The notes beneath the pieces are model-generated. The model was not told where the DNA came from and made no database searches. It saw only the letters and a list, made by a program, of their open reading frames with translations. DNA of 64,000 nucleotides, taken from assembly GCA_002238685.1 (NCBI GenBank), contig MPMV01000020.1:1-64000 (forward strand), in the 5' to 3' direction. Below, piece after piece: positions 35,838-45,647 of the stretch (position 1 is the first letter of the stretch; each line of letters starts with the position of its first letter). The translations under genes and the position numbers were made by a program. This DNA comes from a bacterium EF100-94H03 bin56 (lineage in GTDB: Bacteria > Pseudomonadota > Alphaproteobacteria > SP197).

Positions 35838-36914
35838 ATGAGTCCTGGTGACCACAGGGACGATGTCGGGCGCCTGCTGGCCTGGTATGACCGTCACGGC
35901 AGGGATCTGCCGTGGCGCACCGGGGGTGCTGGCGATCCCTACCGCGTCTGGCTTGCCGAGATCATGCTGCAACAGACCACGGTGCCGGTTGTCATTCCCT
36001 ACTACCGTCGATTCCTTGAACGCTGGCCGACACTCGACGAGCTGGCTGCCGCGGACCGGGACGAGATTCTCGCCATGTGGGCAGGTCTCGGCTACTACGC
36101 CCGTGCGGCCAGGCTTCATGACTGCGCCCGCAGGATCGTGCGTGATTTCAAGGGACGGTTTCCCGGGACCGTGGCGGAACTGAAGGATCTGCCGGGCATC
36201 GGCGTCTACACCGCCGGGGCGATTGCGGCGATTGCCTTCGGTCAGCCGGCGGCCGCGGTCGATGGCAACGTCGAACGGGTGATGGCCCGCTATCTTGCCG
36301 TTGACGAACCCGCAGGGCGCCTCCGCGGGTCCATTGCGGGGATCGTGTCGGACATGGTGCCGAGTCACCGCCCCGGCGACTTTGCCCAGGCCCTCATGGA
36401 TCTTGGCTCCATGGTGTGCACACCCCGCGCACCCCGCTGCGGCGCGTGTCCCCTCAATGGGACATGCAGGGCGAGGCTGCGCGGTCTTGTCGACAGCCTG
36501 CCCCGCCGGAGTCCCCGAAAACGGCGTCCCCGACGCCAGGCGATGGCCTTCTGGCTCGAAAGCACCGATGGCCGCGTGATGCTGACCAGGCGCGAAGGGC
36601 AATCCCTCCTGGCAGATATGCTGGAGATTCCCTCGACTCCCTGGCGTGATGATGCCTGGACTCTCGCAGAAGCGCTCACCCATGCGCCGGCGCCGGGAAA
36701 GTGGTCGCTCCTTGCCGGATCCGTGGCGCACACCTTCACCCACATCACCGTCACCTTCCGCATTGCCTGTCATCAGGGTGTTGTACCGGCCGCCGGCGAT
36801 CACTGGCACGCAAGGGAGGCATTTCCGGCTCTGGCGCTGCCCGCCATGACCTGGAAGATCATCGATCACGTTGACGCTGCCAGGCGGGCAACGGGAGCGA
36901 ACGAGCGGCGGTGA
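35838..36914 (+). CDS. mutY: A/G-specific adenine glycosylase MutY
   Basis: 358 residues. Removes adenine mispaired with 8-oxoguanine. Seen: DLPWR and [10 protein letters not shown] near the N-terminus (catalytic Glu), the helix-hairpin-helix [29 protein letters not shown] (catalytic Asp), and the iron-sulfur cluster [17 protein letters not shown]. It is followed by a NUDIX-like C-terminal domain ending around [12 protein letters not shown]. Its last 49 bases overlap the 3' end of rnhB, which runs the other way. Confidence 0.96.
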   Translation: MSPGDHRDDVGRLLAWYDRHGRDLPWRTGGAGDPYRVWLAEIMLQQTTVPVVIPYYRRFLERWPTLDELAAADRDEILAMWAGLGYYARAARLHDCARRIVRDFKGRFPGTVAELKDLPGIGVYTAGAIAAIAFGQPAAAVDGNVERVMARYLAVDEPAGRLRGSIAGIVSDMVPSHRPGDFAQALMDLGSMVCTPRAPRCGACPLNGTCRARLRGLVDSLPRRSPRKRRPRRQAMAFWLESTDGRVMLTRREGQSLLADMLEIPSTPWRDDAWTLAEALTHAPAPGKWSLLAGSVAHTFTHITVTFRIACHQGVVPAAGDHWHAREAFPALALPAMTWKIIDHVDAARRATGANERR

Positions 36915-37474
36915 TGGGGCGTGGGTCCGTGGCGCTCGAGCGCACTCGCGTGCTCGCGCGTTCCGTATCCGGCGTTGCGTTGCCAGCCGAAGTCGGGAAA
37001 CCCGAGCGAAAGGTCGGTCATGATCCGGTCCCGTGTGACCTTGGCGACGATGGATGCAGCGGCGATGGAAAGGCAGGTGGCGTCACCCCTGACGACAGCG
37101 GTTGCGGGACAGGCCAGAGCCGGCACCCGGTCGCCGTCGATCAGGGCGTGTGCCGGCGCCACCGGAAGTGCGTCCACGGCCCTTGCCATGGCGAGCATGG
37201 TGGCTTCGAGAATGTTGAGGCGATCGATGTCCCCGACACCGACGCAGCCGACACCGGCCCTGGCCACATTCATCAACTGTGCCATGAGATCCTCCCGGCG
37301 TGCCGGCGAGAGCTTCTTCGAATCATCGAGGCCTTCCGGTATCTCCTGCGGATCGAGGATCACCGCCGCTGCGACCACCGGCCCGGCCCAGGACCCGCGA
37401 CCGGCTTCGTCGACACCGGCGACGGGCTGCGGCAACCGTCCTTCGCGGCCGAGATCAGGAACCGGGCCCATCAT
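36866..37474 (-). CDS. rnhB: ribonuclease HII
   Basis: 202 residues from the ATG at 37474. Degrades the RNA strand of RNA-DNA hybrids and starts ribonucleotide repair. Motifs: [19 protein letters not shown] (catalytic Asp-Glu), [31 protein letters not shown] (catalytic Asp), and [19 protein letters not shown] Ser-Trp replaces the usual Pro-Leu in GRGPLAGPV, a modest variation. It overlaps mutY by 49 bases (convergent) and the antiporter gene by 20 bases (same strand). Confidence 0.95.
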   Translation of the reverse strand: MMGPVPDLGREGRLPQPVAGVDEAGRGSWAGPVVAAAVILDPQEIPEGLDDSKKLSPARREDLMAQLMNVARAGVGCVGVGDIDRLNILEATMLAMARAVDALPVAPAHALIDGDRVPALACPATAVVRGDATCLSIAAASIVAKVTRDRIMTDLSLGFPDFGWQRNAGYGTREHASALERHGPTPHHRRSFAPVARLAAST

Positions 37475-38774
37475 CCCTCTTGTCCTGGAGTGCCGGAGAA
37501 TGCTTGCGGCGACGGATGGTGGCATGCGTCCTGCGCACCCACGAGATGCCACGCTCTGCGCTGACGGCGGCAAAGGGATAGAGCCGCGCCACGAGCTCAC
37601 GCAGTGTTTCGACATTGGGGGCGAGAGACTGGATCCTGCGGGCGCTGTTGAGCCACACCGGAGAGATGATGAGGCTGAGCGCGATGACGGCGATGAACAG
37701 GCGATATCCCTCCTGATCGATGGCCCCCGTCGACAGGCCGAGGGCCACGAGCACGAAGGAGAATTCCCCGACCTGCCCCAAGGCGACACCGCCCAGCCAT
37801 GCGCGCGGCCAAGGCTCCTTCAGAAACCTCAGGATTCCCACGTTCATCGCCGTCTTTCCCAAGGTCACGAGGATAAGCATCAGGAGGATGGCTTCCAGGT
37901 TCTCCCAGATGAACATGACATCGATCAAGAGGCCGATCGACAGGAAGAACACCATCAGCAGAACGCCCTGGATGGGCAGGGTGACGCGCAGAAGGGTGGC
38001 CCGGTCCGTGCTGGAGCCGAGCACCAGACCGGCAAGGAAGGCGCCATAGGCTGTCGAAATGCCGAAGAGACCGCTGATCGCGGCCGCCCCGAAGCACAAG
38101 GCCATCACGCCGACGGCGATCAGGTCCGCCTGTCCGCGAGCCAGGGCCTCGACGGGAAGTCTGATTCCGCGCTTGCGGGCGAGGAACCACAGCAGGACAA
38201 GAAGGATCAGGATGGAACCGACTACCGTCGTGACGGAATTGAACGTGATGTCCTCTTGCGCGCCGATTGCCGATACGAACAGCATCATCGGGATGAACGC
38301 CAGATCCTGGGCGATGAGTATTCCGATGGCCCGGCGGCCGGTCTCGCTGTCGATTTCGCCGACATCCTCGAGGAGTTTGATGGTGACGGCGGTGGACGAC
38401 AGCGCCACGCCGAACCCCACCAGGACACTCAGTTCCCACGGCCAGCCCAGCGGCCAGGAGCAGAGCAGGATGACGGCTGTCGCGATGGCGATCTGCAGGC
38501 CGGTGACGATGAAGGAGAACTTGATGACGGAGCGGAAGTTCGAGACATCGAGCTCCATCCCGATGCTGAACAGGAGGAGCAGAACGCCGAGCTCGGCAAG
38601 GAAGTTGATCTGTTCCCGGTCCTCGACGAACCCCATCACCGATGGGCCGAGAACGACACCGGCGAGAATGTAGCCGACAATGGCCGGTTGGCGGAACCGT
38701 CCCAGCAGCAGACCACAGGCGAGTGCGGCGGTCACGACAATCGTGATGTCGGTCAGCTGGTTACCGTGATCCAT
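37455..38774 (-). CDS. cation:proton antiporter, CPA2 (Kef-type) family
   Basis: 439 residues with about twelve hydrophobic segments, starting [23 protein letters not shown]2 marks: [54 protein letters not shown] and [11 protein letters not shown]. It exchanges K+ or Na+ for protons across the inner membrane. It lacks the C-terminal TrkA-N NAD-binding domain of many Kef/YbaL proteins, ending in a basic tail. Upstream of and overlapping rnhB by 20 bases. Confidence 0.9.
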   Translation of the reverse strand: MDHGNQLTDITIVVTAALACGLLLGRFRQPAIVGYILAGVVLGPSVMGFVEDREQINFLAELGVLLLLFSIGMELDVSNFRSVIKFSFIVTGLQIAIATAVILLCSWPLGWPWELSVLVGFGVALSSTAVTIKLLEDVGEIDSETGRRAIGILIAQDLAFIPMMLFVSAIGAQEDITFNSVTTVVGSILILLVLLWFLARKRGIRLPVEALARGQADLIAVGVMALCFGAAAISGLFGISTAYGAFLAGLVLGSSTDRATLLRVTLPIQGVLLMVFFLSIGLLIDVMFIWENLEAILLMLILVTLGKTAMNVGILRFLKEPWPRAWLGGVALGQVGEFSFVLVALGLSTGAIDQEGYRLFIAVIALSLIISPVWLNSARRIQSLAPNVETLRELVARLYPFAAVSAERGISWVRRTHATIRRRKHSPALQDKRDDGPGS

Positions 38775-38836
38775 GCTTCGACTCTACCACGGAATGGACG
38801 GTCGATCGGGGCCGGGCAGCCACACCTCACCCGGTC

Positions 38837-39907
38837 TCACAAGAAGGACAGCTGCCGGGAATCGGCGGACGGGTGGATGAACTGCGTCGTGTCGAGGGAC
38901 CAGGAACGGCGATCGAGACCGTATCGCCTGCATGCCATGGAGATCCTGCGTGACACGAGGTCCGCAACCGGACCGGTCCCCGTCATTCTCCTGCCCCAGG
39001 CGGAATCATAGTCCTTGCCGCCGCGGCATTGCCTGATGAGCGCCATGACCCGTTTCGCCCGGCCCGGCTCGTGGGTGGCCAGCCATTCCTGGAACAGATC
39101 CCTGATCTCCAGCGGCAGGCGCAGCAGGACATGGCTGGCGGTCGTCGCGCCGGCAGCGGCAGCCTCCTTGATGATGGTCTCGATCTCGTGGTCGTTCAGT
39201 CCCGGGATGACCGGCGCCACCATGACACCCGTGGGGATCCCCGCCCGGCTCAGGCTTTCGATGGCCCTGAGGCGCACCATGGGCGTGGGCGCGCGGGGCT
39301 CCATGCGTCTCGCAAGGGCACGATCGAGCGTTGTGATGGAAATGTAGGCGCGGACGAGATTCATCCCCGCCATGGGAGCCAGCACATCGAGATCCCGCTC
39401 GATGAGGGCCGACTTGGTGACGATGCCGCACGGGTGCCGGCATTCGAGGAGCACCTCGAGGATCTGTCGCGTGATTCGGTAACGGCGCTCGATCGGCTGG
39501 TAGGGATCCGTGTTGCTGCCAAGGGAAATGACCTTCGGCCTGTAGCTGGGGCGTGCGAGATGTCGGCGCAGCAGGAGGGCGGCCTCCGGTTTCATCACGA
39601 GTTTCGTTTCGAAATCAAGGCCGGGCGAAAGACCGAGCCAGGCATGGGACGGTCGCGCATAGCAGTAGATGCACCCGTGTTCGCATCCGCGATAGGGGTT
39701 GATCGAATGCTCGAAGGGGATATCAGGCGACGTGTTGCGCGTCATGATACTGCGGCTTGAATCGACAGCCACTTCTGTCCGCAAGGGGGGGAGCTCTTCC
39801 TCGACGGTGTTCCAGCCGTCATCGAACGCTTCGCGCTGAAGGGTTTCAAAACGACCGGTCCGGTTGGTCACGGCCGCTCGACCCTTGTGGTGGCAGGTAT
39901 TGGACAT
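38837..39907 (-). CDS. PA0069 family radical SAM protein
   Basis: 356 residues from ATG 39907; longer frames exist but lack conserved text. Begins HHKGRAAVTNRTGRFE, typical for the family. The radical SAM cluster CEHGCIYCYARPSH binds a 4Fe-4S and S-adenosylmethionine. Then SLGSNTDPYQPIERRYRITR and ESLSRAGIPTGVMVAPVIPG, as in SplB-like proteins. Its reaction is not known. Divergent from the glycosyltransferase gene with about 50 bases between starts. Confidence 0.88.
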   Translation of the reverse strand: MSNTCHHKGRAAVTNRTGRFETLQREAFDDGWNTVEEELPPLRTEVAVDSSRSIMTRNTSPDIPFEHSINPYRGCEHGCIYCYARPSHAWLGLSPGLDFETKLVMKPEAALLLRRHLARPSYRPKVISLGSNTDPYQPIERRYRITRQILEVLLECRHPCGIVTKSALIERDLDVLAPMAGMNLVRAYISITTLDRALARRMEPRAPTPMVRLRAIESLSRAGIPTGVMVAPVIPGLNDHEIETIIKEAAAAGATTASHVLLRLPLEIRDLFQEWLATHEPGRAKRVMALIRQCRGGKDYDSAWGRRMTGTGPVADLVSRRISMACRRYGLDRRSWSLDTTQFIHPSADSRQLSFL

Positions 39908-39958
39908 GAGGGAACAATACCAGAACATGCATGGCTCCGGCAAGAGCCCGATTGCGCT

Positions 39959-40651
39959 ATGATGACGCGGATGGAGAGGCTTTCCGTCATCATTCCCGCT
40001 CTCGATGCCGCGGCCGGTCTGGGAGACGTCATCGACCGGCTCACCTGCGGGGGCGCCGCCCCGGGCGAGATCATCGTCGTTGACGGGGGATCGGCCGACG
40101 GCACAACCGATGTGGCGCGTTCCGGGGGCGCGATCGTGTTGTCGGCGCGGCGGGGCCGCGGTATCCAGATGGCGGCCGGCGCCGCCGCCGCGAAGGGCGA
40201 CTGGTTCTTGTTTCTTCATGCCGACACGGTTCCCGGGTCAGCCTGGCGAAAGGCGGCTGCGGACCTGATGGCCGGTCCCGGCGGTCGCCGTCAAGCCGGT
40301 GTGTTTCGCTTTCGCCTCGACGATCCGGCGCCATGGGCCCGGTGCGTCGAGTGGTGCGCGCGGTGCAGAAGCCGTCTCCTGGGGCTGCCCTACGGTGACC
40401 AGGGGCTGCTGATCTCCGCGGAGTTCTACGAGTCGCTTGGCGGATTCAGGCCGATGGTGATCATGGAAGACGTCGACATGGTGCGGCGCATTGGCCGCCG
40501 GCGTCTGATCACCCTGGATTGCGACGCACACACCAGCGCCGTCCGCTACCGTCGGGCCGGATACGGCATCCGCGTGGTGCGAAACGTTTTCTGCCTTGCC
40601 TGTTACTTCTGCGGTGTGCCGCCGTCGCTGATCGCCAGGATGTACGGATGA
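39959..40651 (+). CDS. glycosyltransferase, TIGR04283 type
   Basis: 230 residues. GT2 fold: SVIIPALDAAAGLGDVI, EIIVVDGGSADGTTDVA, the DxD-containing FLFLHADTVP, and GDQGLLISAEFYESLGGF. The compact size and GARRGRGIQM-like text fit the TIGR04283 family, named for its association with arsenosugar synthesis. ATGs at 39959, 39962 and 39971 are all possible; no ribosome site decides. It is coupled by ATGA overlap to the next gene, its usual partner. Confidence 0.85.
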   Translation: MMTRMERLSVIIPALDAAAGLGDVIDRLTCGGAAPGEIIVVDGGSADGTTDVARSGGAIVLSARRGRGIQMAAGAAAAKGDWFLFLHADTVPGSAWRKAAADLMAGPGGRRQAGVFRFRLDDPAPWARCVEWCARCRSRLLGLPYGDQGLLISAEFYESLGGFRPMVIMEDVDMVRRIGRRRLITLDCDAHTSAVRYRRAGYGIRVVRNVFCLACYFCGVPPSLIARMYG

Positions 40652-41250
40652 AGGCCATGCGCAGCGTCGTCGTGATGGCCCGCCCGGCGGTCGCCGGCGA
40701 GGTCAAGACCCGCCTGGCCGAAGCATTTGGCGAGCGCCTCGCCCTTGCTGTCTACAGGCTCATGCTCCGGCGTACGCTCCGGCGCGTGGCCAGAGGACCC
40801 TGGTCGACCGTGGTTGCGGTCGCACCCTCGGCAGGGCAACGGCGCCGGCACCGCTTTCGCGGGTTCGCGACGATGGCCCAGTCCGGCAGTGACCTTGGCG
40901 AAAGGATGTCGAACGCCTTTGCCGCCATGCCGCCGGGGCCCGTTGTCGTGGTTGGCACGGACATTCCCGGATTGCGTCGCCAGCACATCAGTCGCGCCTT
41001 CCGGGCCCTTGAACGTCATGAGGCGGTTTTCGGTCCGGCACTCGACGGAGGGTACTGGCTTGTCGGGCTGGCACCGCGACTGCGCGATGCCGGAATCTTC
41101 TCGCCGGTCCGCTGGTCGACGCGCCATGCTCTGGCCGACACGCTGGAGAACATTCCGACGGCCTGCGCCACTGCCCTGATCGGGACCCTGGGGGATGTTG
41201 ACACGGCGCAGGATGTCGAAAGGTGGCTTCGCGGATTGCATCCCCGGTGA
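40648..41250 (+). CDS. TIGR04282 family glycosyltransferase
   Basis: 200 residues from the ATG overlapping the previous stop. Seen: VVVMARPAVAGEVKTRLAEA at the start (nucleotide-sugar loop; the family normally reads F.K.P..G.VKTRL), VVVGTDIPGLRRQHISRAF, and FGPALDGGYWLVGL. TIGR04282 proteins pair with TIGR04283 and are thought to act in the same sugar transfer or activation. No arsenic-methylation gene is in the window, so the arsenosugar link is by family name only. Confidence 0.88.
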   Translation: MKAMRSVVVMARPAVAGEVKTRLAEAFGERLALAVYRLMLRRTLRRVARGPWSTVVAVAPSAGQRRRHRFRGFATMAQSGSDLGERMSNAFAAMPPGPVVVVGTDIPGLRRQHISRAFRALERHEAVFGPALDGGYWLVGLAPRLRDAGIFSPVRWSTRHALADTLENIPTACATALIGTLGDVDTAQDVERWLRGLHPR

Positions 41251-41369
41251 ATCCGTTGTTGAGCAAAGGCGTGCGGTTTGCGTAAAGTGGCAGTGTCCCT
41301 GTCCAATGGTACGGAAAGGGGACGGTGCAAAGAATCCCTCCGTTTTGGGGGCAAACATGGAGGAACCTC

Positions 41370-42353
41370 ATGATTGCAAGCAGAATTACAGGCGCCGTTG
41401 CAGGCGCTGCGATGACCCTTGCCGTCGCCGTCCCGGCGTTTGCCGATCACGGTGACACGGTGACGGTGGCCTATTTCCTTGAATGGCCGACGGCCAACCA
41501 GGTGGCCCAGGTCGAAAAGACCTATGACGAGGCGATGGGCGTTGACCTCGATTGGCGCGCCTTCGGCAATGGCAACGAGATGACCCAGGCCATGGTTTCA
41601 GGAGACGTGCAGATCGCCTACAGCCAGGGATTCGTGCCGTTCGTGGTCGGTGTCTCCAATGGCGCTCCGCTGAAGCTGGTGGGGATTGCCGTGACCTATG
41701 CCGAGAACGATCTGTGCATCATCCGAGAGGATGCCGGCATCACCCAGGACAATGCCACCGAACTCGAGGGCATGAAGGTGGCGACGCCCATCGGCAATGT
41801 CACCCACTACAAGCTGCTGCGCACCCTTGAACATCTCGGTGTGGATGCATCGAAGGTTAACCTGGTGCAGATGAATCCGGCCGATGCCGCCGTTGCCCTG
41901 ATCCGTGGCGATGTCGTCATGGGTTGTGCCTTCGGTGGCGCCATCGACCGCATGAGGGAAGTCGGCTTCCCGTTGATGACCGGGGCCGAACAGGAAGCGG
42001 TTGGCATCAACACCTTCGACATCATCACGGTGACCGAGGACTTCGCCAGCGAGCATCCCGACCTGGTGCAGGCCTTCATGGATGTCACCGAGGAGGCCAA
42101 CGACGCCTACAAGGCTGATCCGGGCGCTGCCCTGGCGACCATCGCCGGTGCCGCGGGCATGGACGAGGATGCCACCGGGGCGATGCTCGCCAACTTCGGT
42201 TTCCCGAGCGCGGCCGACCAGAAGGGCGCCAACTGGCTTGGTGGTGGCGTGCAGGAGATGACCAAGGGTGTCGCCGACGTCATGGTCCAGGCGGGCAACA
42301 TGGAATCCGGTCTCGACGACTATTCGGAATTCGTCGACGACAGTTTCCTTTGA
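41370..42353 (+). CDS. ABC transporter substrate-binding protein, taurine/nitrate type
   Basis: 327 residues from ATG 41370 with GGAGGAAC upstream. Signal peptide MIASRITGAVAGAAMTLAVA ending at AFA before DHGDTVTVAYF. TauA/NMT1-like text: EWPTANQVAQVEKTYDEAMG, GDVQIAYSQGFVPFVVGVSN, VATPIGNVTHYKLLRTLEHL and DVVMGCAFGGAIDRM. It delivers a small organic solute to the permease below. Taurine is one option; the ligand is not determined. Confidence 0.9.
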   Translation: MIASRITGAVAGAAMTLAVAVPAFADHGDTVTVAYFLEWPTANQVAQVEKTYDEAMGVDLDWRAFGNGNEMTQAMVSGDVQIAYSQGFVPFVVGVSNGAPLKLVGIAVTYAENDLCIIREDAGITQDNATELEGMKVATPIGNVTHYKLLRTLEHLGVDASKVNLVQMNPADAAVALIRGDVVMGCAFGGAIDRMREVGFPLMTGAEQEAVGINTFDIITVTEDFASEHPDLVQAFMDVTEEANDAYKADPGAALATIAGAAGMDEDATGAMLANFGFPSAADQKGANWLGGGVQEMTKGVADVMVQAGNMESGLDDYSEFVDDSFL

Positions 42354-42361
42354 TGTTTCCG

Positions 42362-42392
42362 GGAACCGGGCGGCATGGCGTTGCCCGGTTCC
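42362..42392 (+). promoter_or_regulatory. stem-loop after the binding-protein gene
   Basis: GGAACCGGGC (42362-42371) and its exact reverse complement (42383-42392) flank an 11-base loop, eight bases after the binding-protein stop. No T-run follows. Probably protects the upstream mRNA or partly terminates transcription, so more binding protein than ATPase and permease is made. Confidence 0.6.
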
Positions 42393-42446
42393 TGCCCTGC
42401 TGCAGGCGGTTCATCCGTTTGTGGCCGGCCTGACAAGGGGATCCGG

Positions 42447-43250
42447 ATGGCAGAGAAAGCGGAGATTGCGATCGACCGGATCTCCATGGTCTACACCCTG
42501 CCCGATTCCGAGGTTCACGCGCTCAATGACGTGTCTCTGGACATCGGCAAGGGCGAGATCTTGAGCGTTCTCGGACCCTCGGGGTGTGGCAAGACCACCC
42601 TGCTGAACATCATTGCGGGCTTCCTTTCCCCGACCAGGGGTGAGGTCCGCATTGCCGGCACGCCGGTGAAGGGCCCGGGCGCCGAGCGCGGCATGGTGTT
42701 CCAGCAGGGAGCGCTGTTCGAATGGCTTTCCGTGGCCCAGAACATCTCCTTCGGACCGAGAATGTGCGGCAGGAACCGCAAGGAGACCGTCGACACCGTG
42801 CAGCGCCTCCTGGGTATCGTCGGCCTCGTGGAGTTTGCCGACAAGCCGGTCTATCAGCTCTCGGGTGGCATGCAGCAGCGTGTGGCGCTGGCTCGATGCC
42901 TTGCCAACGACCCCGACGTCATTCTCATGGACGAACCGTTGGGCGCACTTGATGCCCTGACCCGCGAGAAGATGCAGGGTCTGGTGCTCAGACTGTGGAA
43001 GGAGACCGGAAAGACCATCCTTCTCATCACCCACTCGGTGGAGGAGGCCATCTTTCTCGGCGAGCGCCTGATCGTCATGGCGCCCCGGCCGGGGCGAATC
43101 GAAAGGGAGTTTAACCTGCCGTTCGCCACCGAAGCTCTCGAGAAGCCGGCGCGGGACGTCAAGGCCGGCAGTGAGTTCGTGTCGGTCCGCGAGGAAATCC
43201 TCTCCATGATCTGGGACATGGAGGAAGAGATCATGGGCGACAACGGGTAG
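42447..43250 (+). CDS. ABC transporter ATP-binding protein, TauB/SsuB type
   Basis: 267 residues from ATG 42447 with AAGGGG upstream. Walker A GPSGCGKTTLLN, signature LSGGMQQRVALARCL, Walker B VILMDEPLGALD, H-loop ITHSVEEA, then FLGERLIVMAPRPGRIE. This is the wording of the taurine/nitrate/sulfonate importer ATPases. Partner of the binding protein upstream and the permease 23 bases downstream. Confidence 0.94.
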   Translation: MAEKAEIAIDRISMVYTLPDSEVHALNDVSLDIGKGEILSVLGPSGCGKTTLLNIIAGFLSPTRGEVRIAGTPVKGPGAERGMVFQQGALFEWLSVAQNISFGPRMCGRNRKETVDTVQRLLGIVGLVEFADKPVYQLSGGMQQRVALARCLANDPDVILMDEPLGALDALTREKMQGLVLRLWKETGKTILLITHSVEEAIFLGERLIVMAPRPGRIEREFNLPFATEALEKPARDVKAGSEFVSVREEILSMIWDMEEEIMGDNG

Positions 43251-43273
43251 GCCCGTCACAGGGGAGGGGATCC

Positions 43274-44137
43274 ATGTCACGGCAAAAGCCTTCTGGCCTG
43301 GCGATCTGGCTCGGCCTGTCGGACAATTCGTTTACCCGCCAGAAGACCGTCAAGTTCGGCGATGCCACAGCCGTCAACTCGGGCCGGTTCTATTCGATGC
43401 TGACCCTGGCGGTTCTCATCGTGGCGTGGGTGGTCGCGTCCGTCTTCGACCTCGTCGAGCCCTTCTACTGGCCGTCGATTTCCGGGACCTGGGAACGCTT
43501 GCTCAAGATCGTTGGCGAGGGATTCCGCAACACGGCGCTTCTCGACCATGTGGGAATAAGCGTCTACCGGGTGTTGTCGGGGGTGTTCTACGGGGCGCTG
43601 GTCGGCATTCCACTCGGGTTCGCCATGGGCCTTTCCTCCATCGGCAGGGGTCTCTTCGATCCCGTGGTCGAATTCATGCGCCCGATCCCGCCCCTGGCGC
43701 TGATTCCGCTCATCATCCTGTGGTTCGGCATCGACGAGTTTGCGAAGATCTTCCTGCTGTTTCTTGCCTCGCTCTTCATCATGACGCTCGCCGCACGGTC
43801 GGGCGTGTCGAGTGTGCGCATCACCAAGGTGCACGCGGCCTATTCGCTGGGTGCCTCGAAGCTGCAGATCCTGCGTCACGTGATCCTTCCCAACGCCCTG
43901 CCGGAGATCTTTACCGGACTGAGAACATCCATGGGTGTGTGCTGGGGCACGGTCGTCGCCGCCGAACTGGTGGCCGCCGACAAGGGGCTGGGCTCGATGA
44001 TCATGATCGCCAAGAACTTCCTGCAGACAGACACCGTGGTGATCGGCATCATCCTGATCGGCATCATCGGCTACATCATCGAGCTCATCATGCGCCGCCT
44101 CGAGCAGTGGCTCATCCCGTGGCGCGGCAAGGGCTGA
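43274..44137 (+). CDS. ABC transporter permease, TauC/SsuC type
   Basis: 287 residues with six hydrophobic segments (first SMLTLAVLIVAWVVASVFDL). EAA loop VHAAYSLGASKLQILRHVIL followed by PNALPEIFTGLR and SMGVCWGTVVAAELVAADKG, the standard TauC wording. Longer cytoplasmic N-terminus (about 38 residues) than usual. Last gene of the importer operon; convergent with the FAD oxidase gene. Confidence 0.93.
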   Translation: MSRQKPSGLAIWLGLSDNSFTRQKTVKFGDATAVNSGRFYSMLTLAVLIVAWVVASVFDLVEPFYWPSISGTWERLLKIVGEGFRNTALLDHVGISVYRVLSGVFYGALVGIPLGFAMGLSSIGRGLFDPVVEFMRPIPPLALIPLIILWFGIDEFAKIFLLFLASLFIMTLAARSGVSSVRITKVHAAYSLGASKLQILRHVILPNALPEIFTGLRTSMGVCWGTVVAAELVAADKGLGSMIMIAKNFLQTDTVVIGIILIGIIGYIIELIMRRLEQWLIPWRGKG

Positions 44138-44219
44138 TCACGAAGGTCTCTGCTGCCCGACATTCCGCTCGCGGTACACTTCTGGTCTGGAAGGGGGGCG
44201 CCCGCTTGCGACAGAGTGG

Positions 44220-45647
44220 TCATTCAAGACGATCGGGAGCGATCACCTTTCCGGGATTGAGTGTGTTGGCGGGGTCGAGGGATCGCTTGAGCGTCGCCAT
44301 GAGGCCGAGTTCGGTGGCATCCTTGTAGGCATCCATCTGACGCATGCGCAGCCGGCCGACGCCGTGTTCGGCGCTGAACGAGCCACCGAAGGCGACGGCG
44401 AGTGATTCAACGATGTCGTTGACGTCGTCGGCCCGGGAGAGGAGCGCGGCGCCGTCAGCAGGGCTCACGGCGCAGAGGTTGACATGCATGTTGCCGTCAC
44501 CGAGATGCCCGTAGGGGATGATCCGGGCCTCGGGCACCCTGGCGGCGATCTGTTCGCTGACCTGATCGAGATAGTCGGCAATGGAACCTGCGGGAACGGC
44601 GACATCGTGACTGATGCTGCCGCTCATCATCGTCTGGGCCTGCGGCATGTCCTCGCGGATCTGCCAGAATGCCCGGGCCTGTGCCGTCGACTCCGCGATG
44701 ATCGCATCAGCCAGCAGCCCCTCGTCGAGGCCCTTGGCCAGTTCGTCCTCGACCACGCGTCGCAGGTCACCGTCGGGCGTGCTAGAAGCGGCTTCCATGA
44801 GGACGCAGGCGGGATGTTCTTTCGAGAACGGTGACCGGTTGGCGGGAAGTTGCGAGAAGGTCATCTCAAGGGCGCTTGCTGCCATGTACTCGAATCCCGT
44901 CACCTGGCCGCCGGTGCCGTCCTGAAGGCGCTGGAGCATGGCCAGGGCCTCTCGGGGGCCGGCCAGCCCGAGCCATGCGGTGACCTCGTCGCGCGGCAGC
45001 GGCCAGAGCTTCAGGACCGCGGCGGTGATGATGCCGAGGGTTCCCTCGGTGCCGAGGAAGAGCTGCTTGAGGTCATAGCCTGTGTTGTCCTTGCGCAGGC
45101 CCCTCAGACCGTTCCAGATACGCCCGTCGGCGAGCACGACTTCAAGGCCGAGAACGTGGTCCCTGGCATTGCCGTAGCGCAGGACATTGGTGCCACCGGC
45201 GTTGGTCGACAGGGTGCCGCCGATACGGCAGCTTCCCTCCGCGGCAAGGCTGAGCGGGTAGAGCCGGCCAGCGCCGCGCGCCGCCTCCTGGACATCCTGG
45301 AGAATGCAGCCCGCCTCGACCGTGATGGTGTTGTTCTGCGGGTCGATGGCGCGCACCCGCGTCATGCGGTTGACACTGAGAATGACCTCCTGGCCACTGT
45401 TGTCGGGGATGCCGCCTCCCACCAGGCCCGTGTTGCCCGCCTGCGGCACGATTCCGATTTCGGCGTCGGCGCAGGTGCTGACGATTGCCGCGACTTCCTC
45501 CACGGTGGCCGGACGCATGACGATTGGCGCGGCGCCCGACCACTTGTTGCGCCAGTCCCGGACATAGGGCGCGACGTCATGCGCCCCGGTGAGCCAGCCC
45601 GCCGGCCCGGTGATCGCCTTGAGCTGTTCCAGGACGGCAGGGTTCAT
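44220..45647 (-). CDS. FAD-linked 2-hydroxyacid oxidase/dehydrogenase (GlcD-like)
   Basis: 475 residues from ATG 45647. PCMH-type FAD domain: PIVMRPATVEEVAAIVSTCA, PQAGNTGLVGGGIPD, LSLAAEGSCRIGGTLSTNAG and LFLGTEGTLGIITAA. C-terminal FAD-oxidase domain ends with PYGHLGDGNMHVNL and FSAEHGVGRLRM. It oxidises a 2-hydroxyacid such as glycolate or D-lactate (D-2-hydroxyglutarate dehydrogenases share the layout). Overlaps cysQ by ATGA. Confidence 0.92.
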   Translation of the reverse strand: MNPAVLEQLKAITGPAGWLTGAHDVAPYVRDWRNKWSGAAPIVMRPATVEEVAAIVSTCADAEIGIVPQAGNTGLVGGGIPDNSGQEVILSVNRMTRVRAIDPQNNTITVEAGCILQDVQEAARGAGRLYPLSLAAEGSCRIGGTLSTNAGGTNVLRYGNARDHVLGLEVVLADGRIWNGLRGLRKDNTGYDLKQLFLGTEGTLGIITAAVLKLWPLPRDEVTAWLGLAGPREALAMLQRLQDGTGGQVTGFEYMAASALEMTFSQLPANRSPFSKEHPACVLMEAASSTPDGDLRRVVEDELAKGLDEGLLADAIIAESTAQARAFWQIREDMPQAQTMMSGSISHDVAVPAGSIADYLDQVSEQIAARVPEARIIPYGHLGDGNMHVNLCAVSPADGAALLSRADDVNDIVESLAVAFGGSFSAEHGVGRLRMRQMDAYKDATELGLMATLKRSLDPANTLNPGKVIAPDRLE

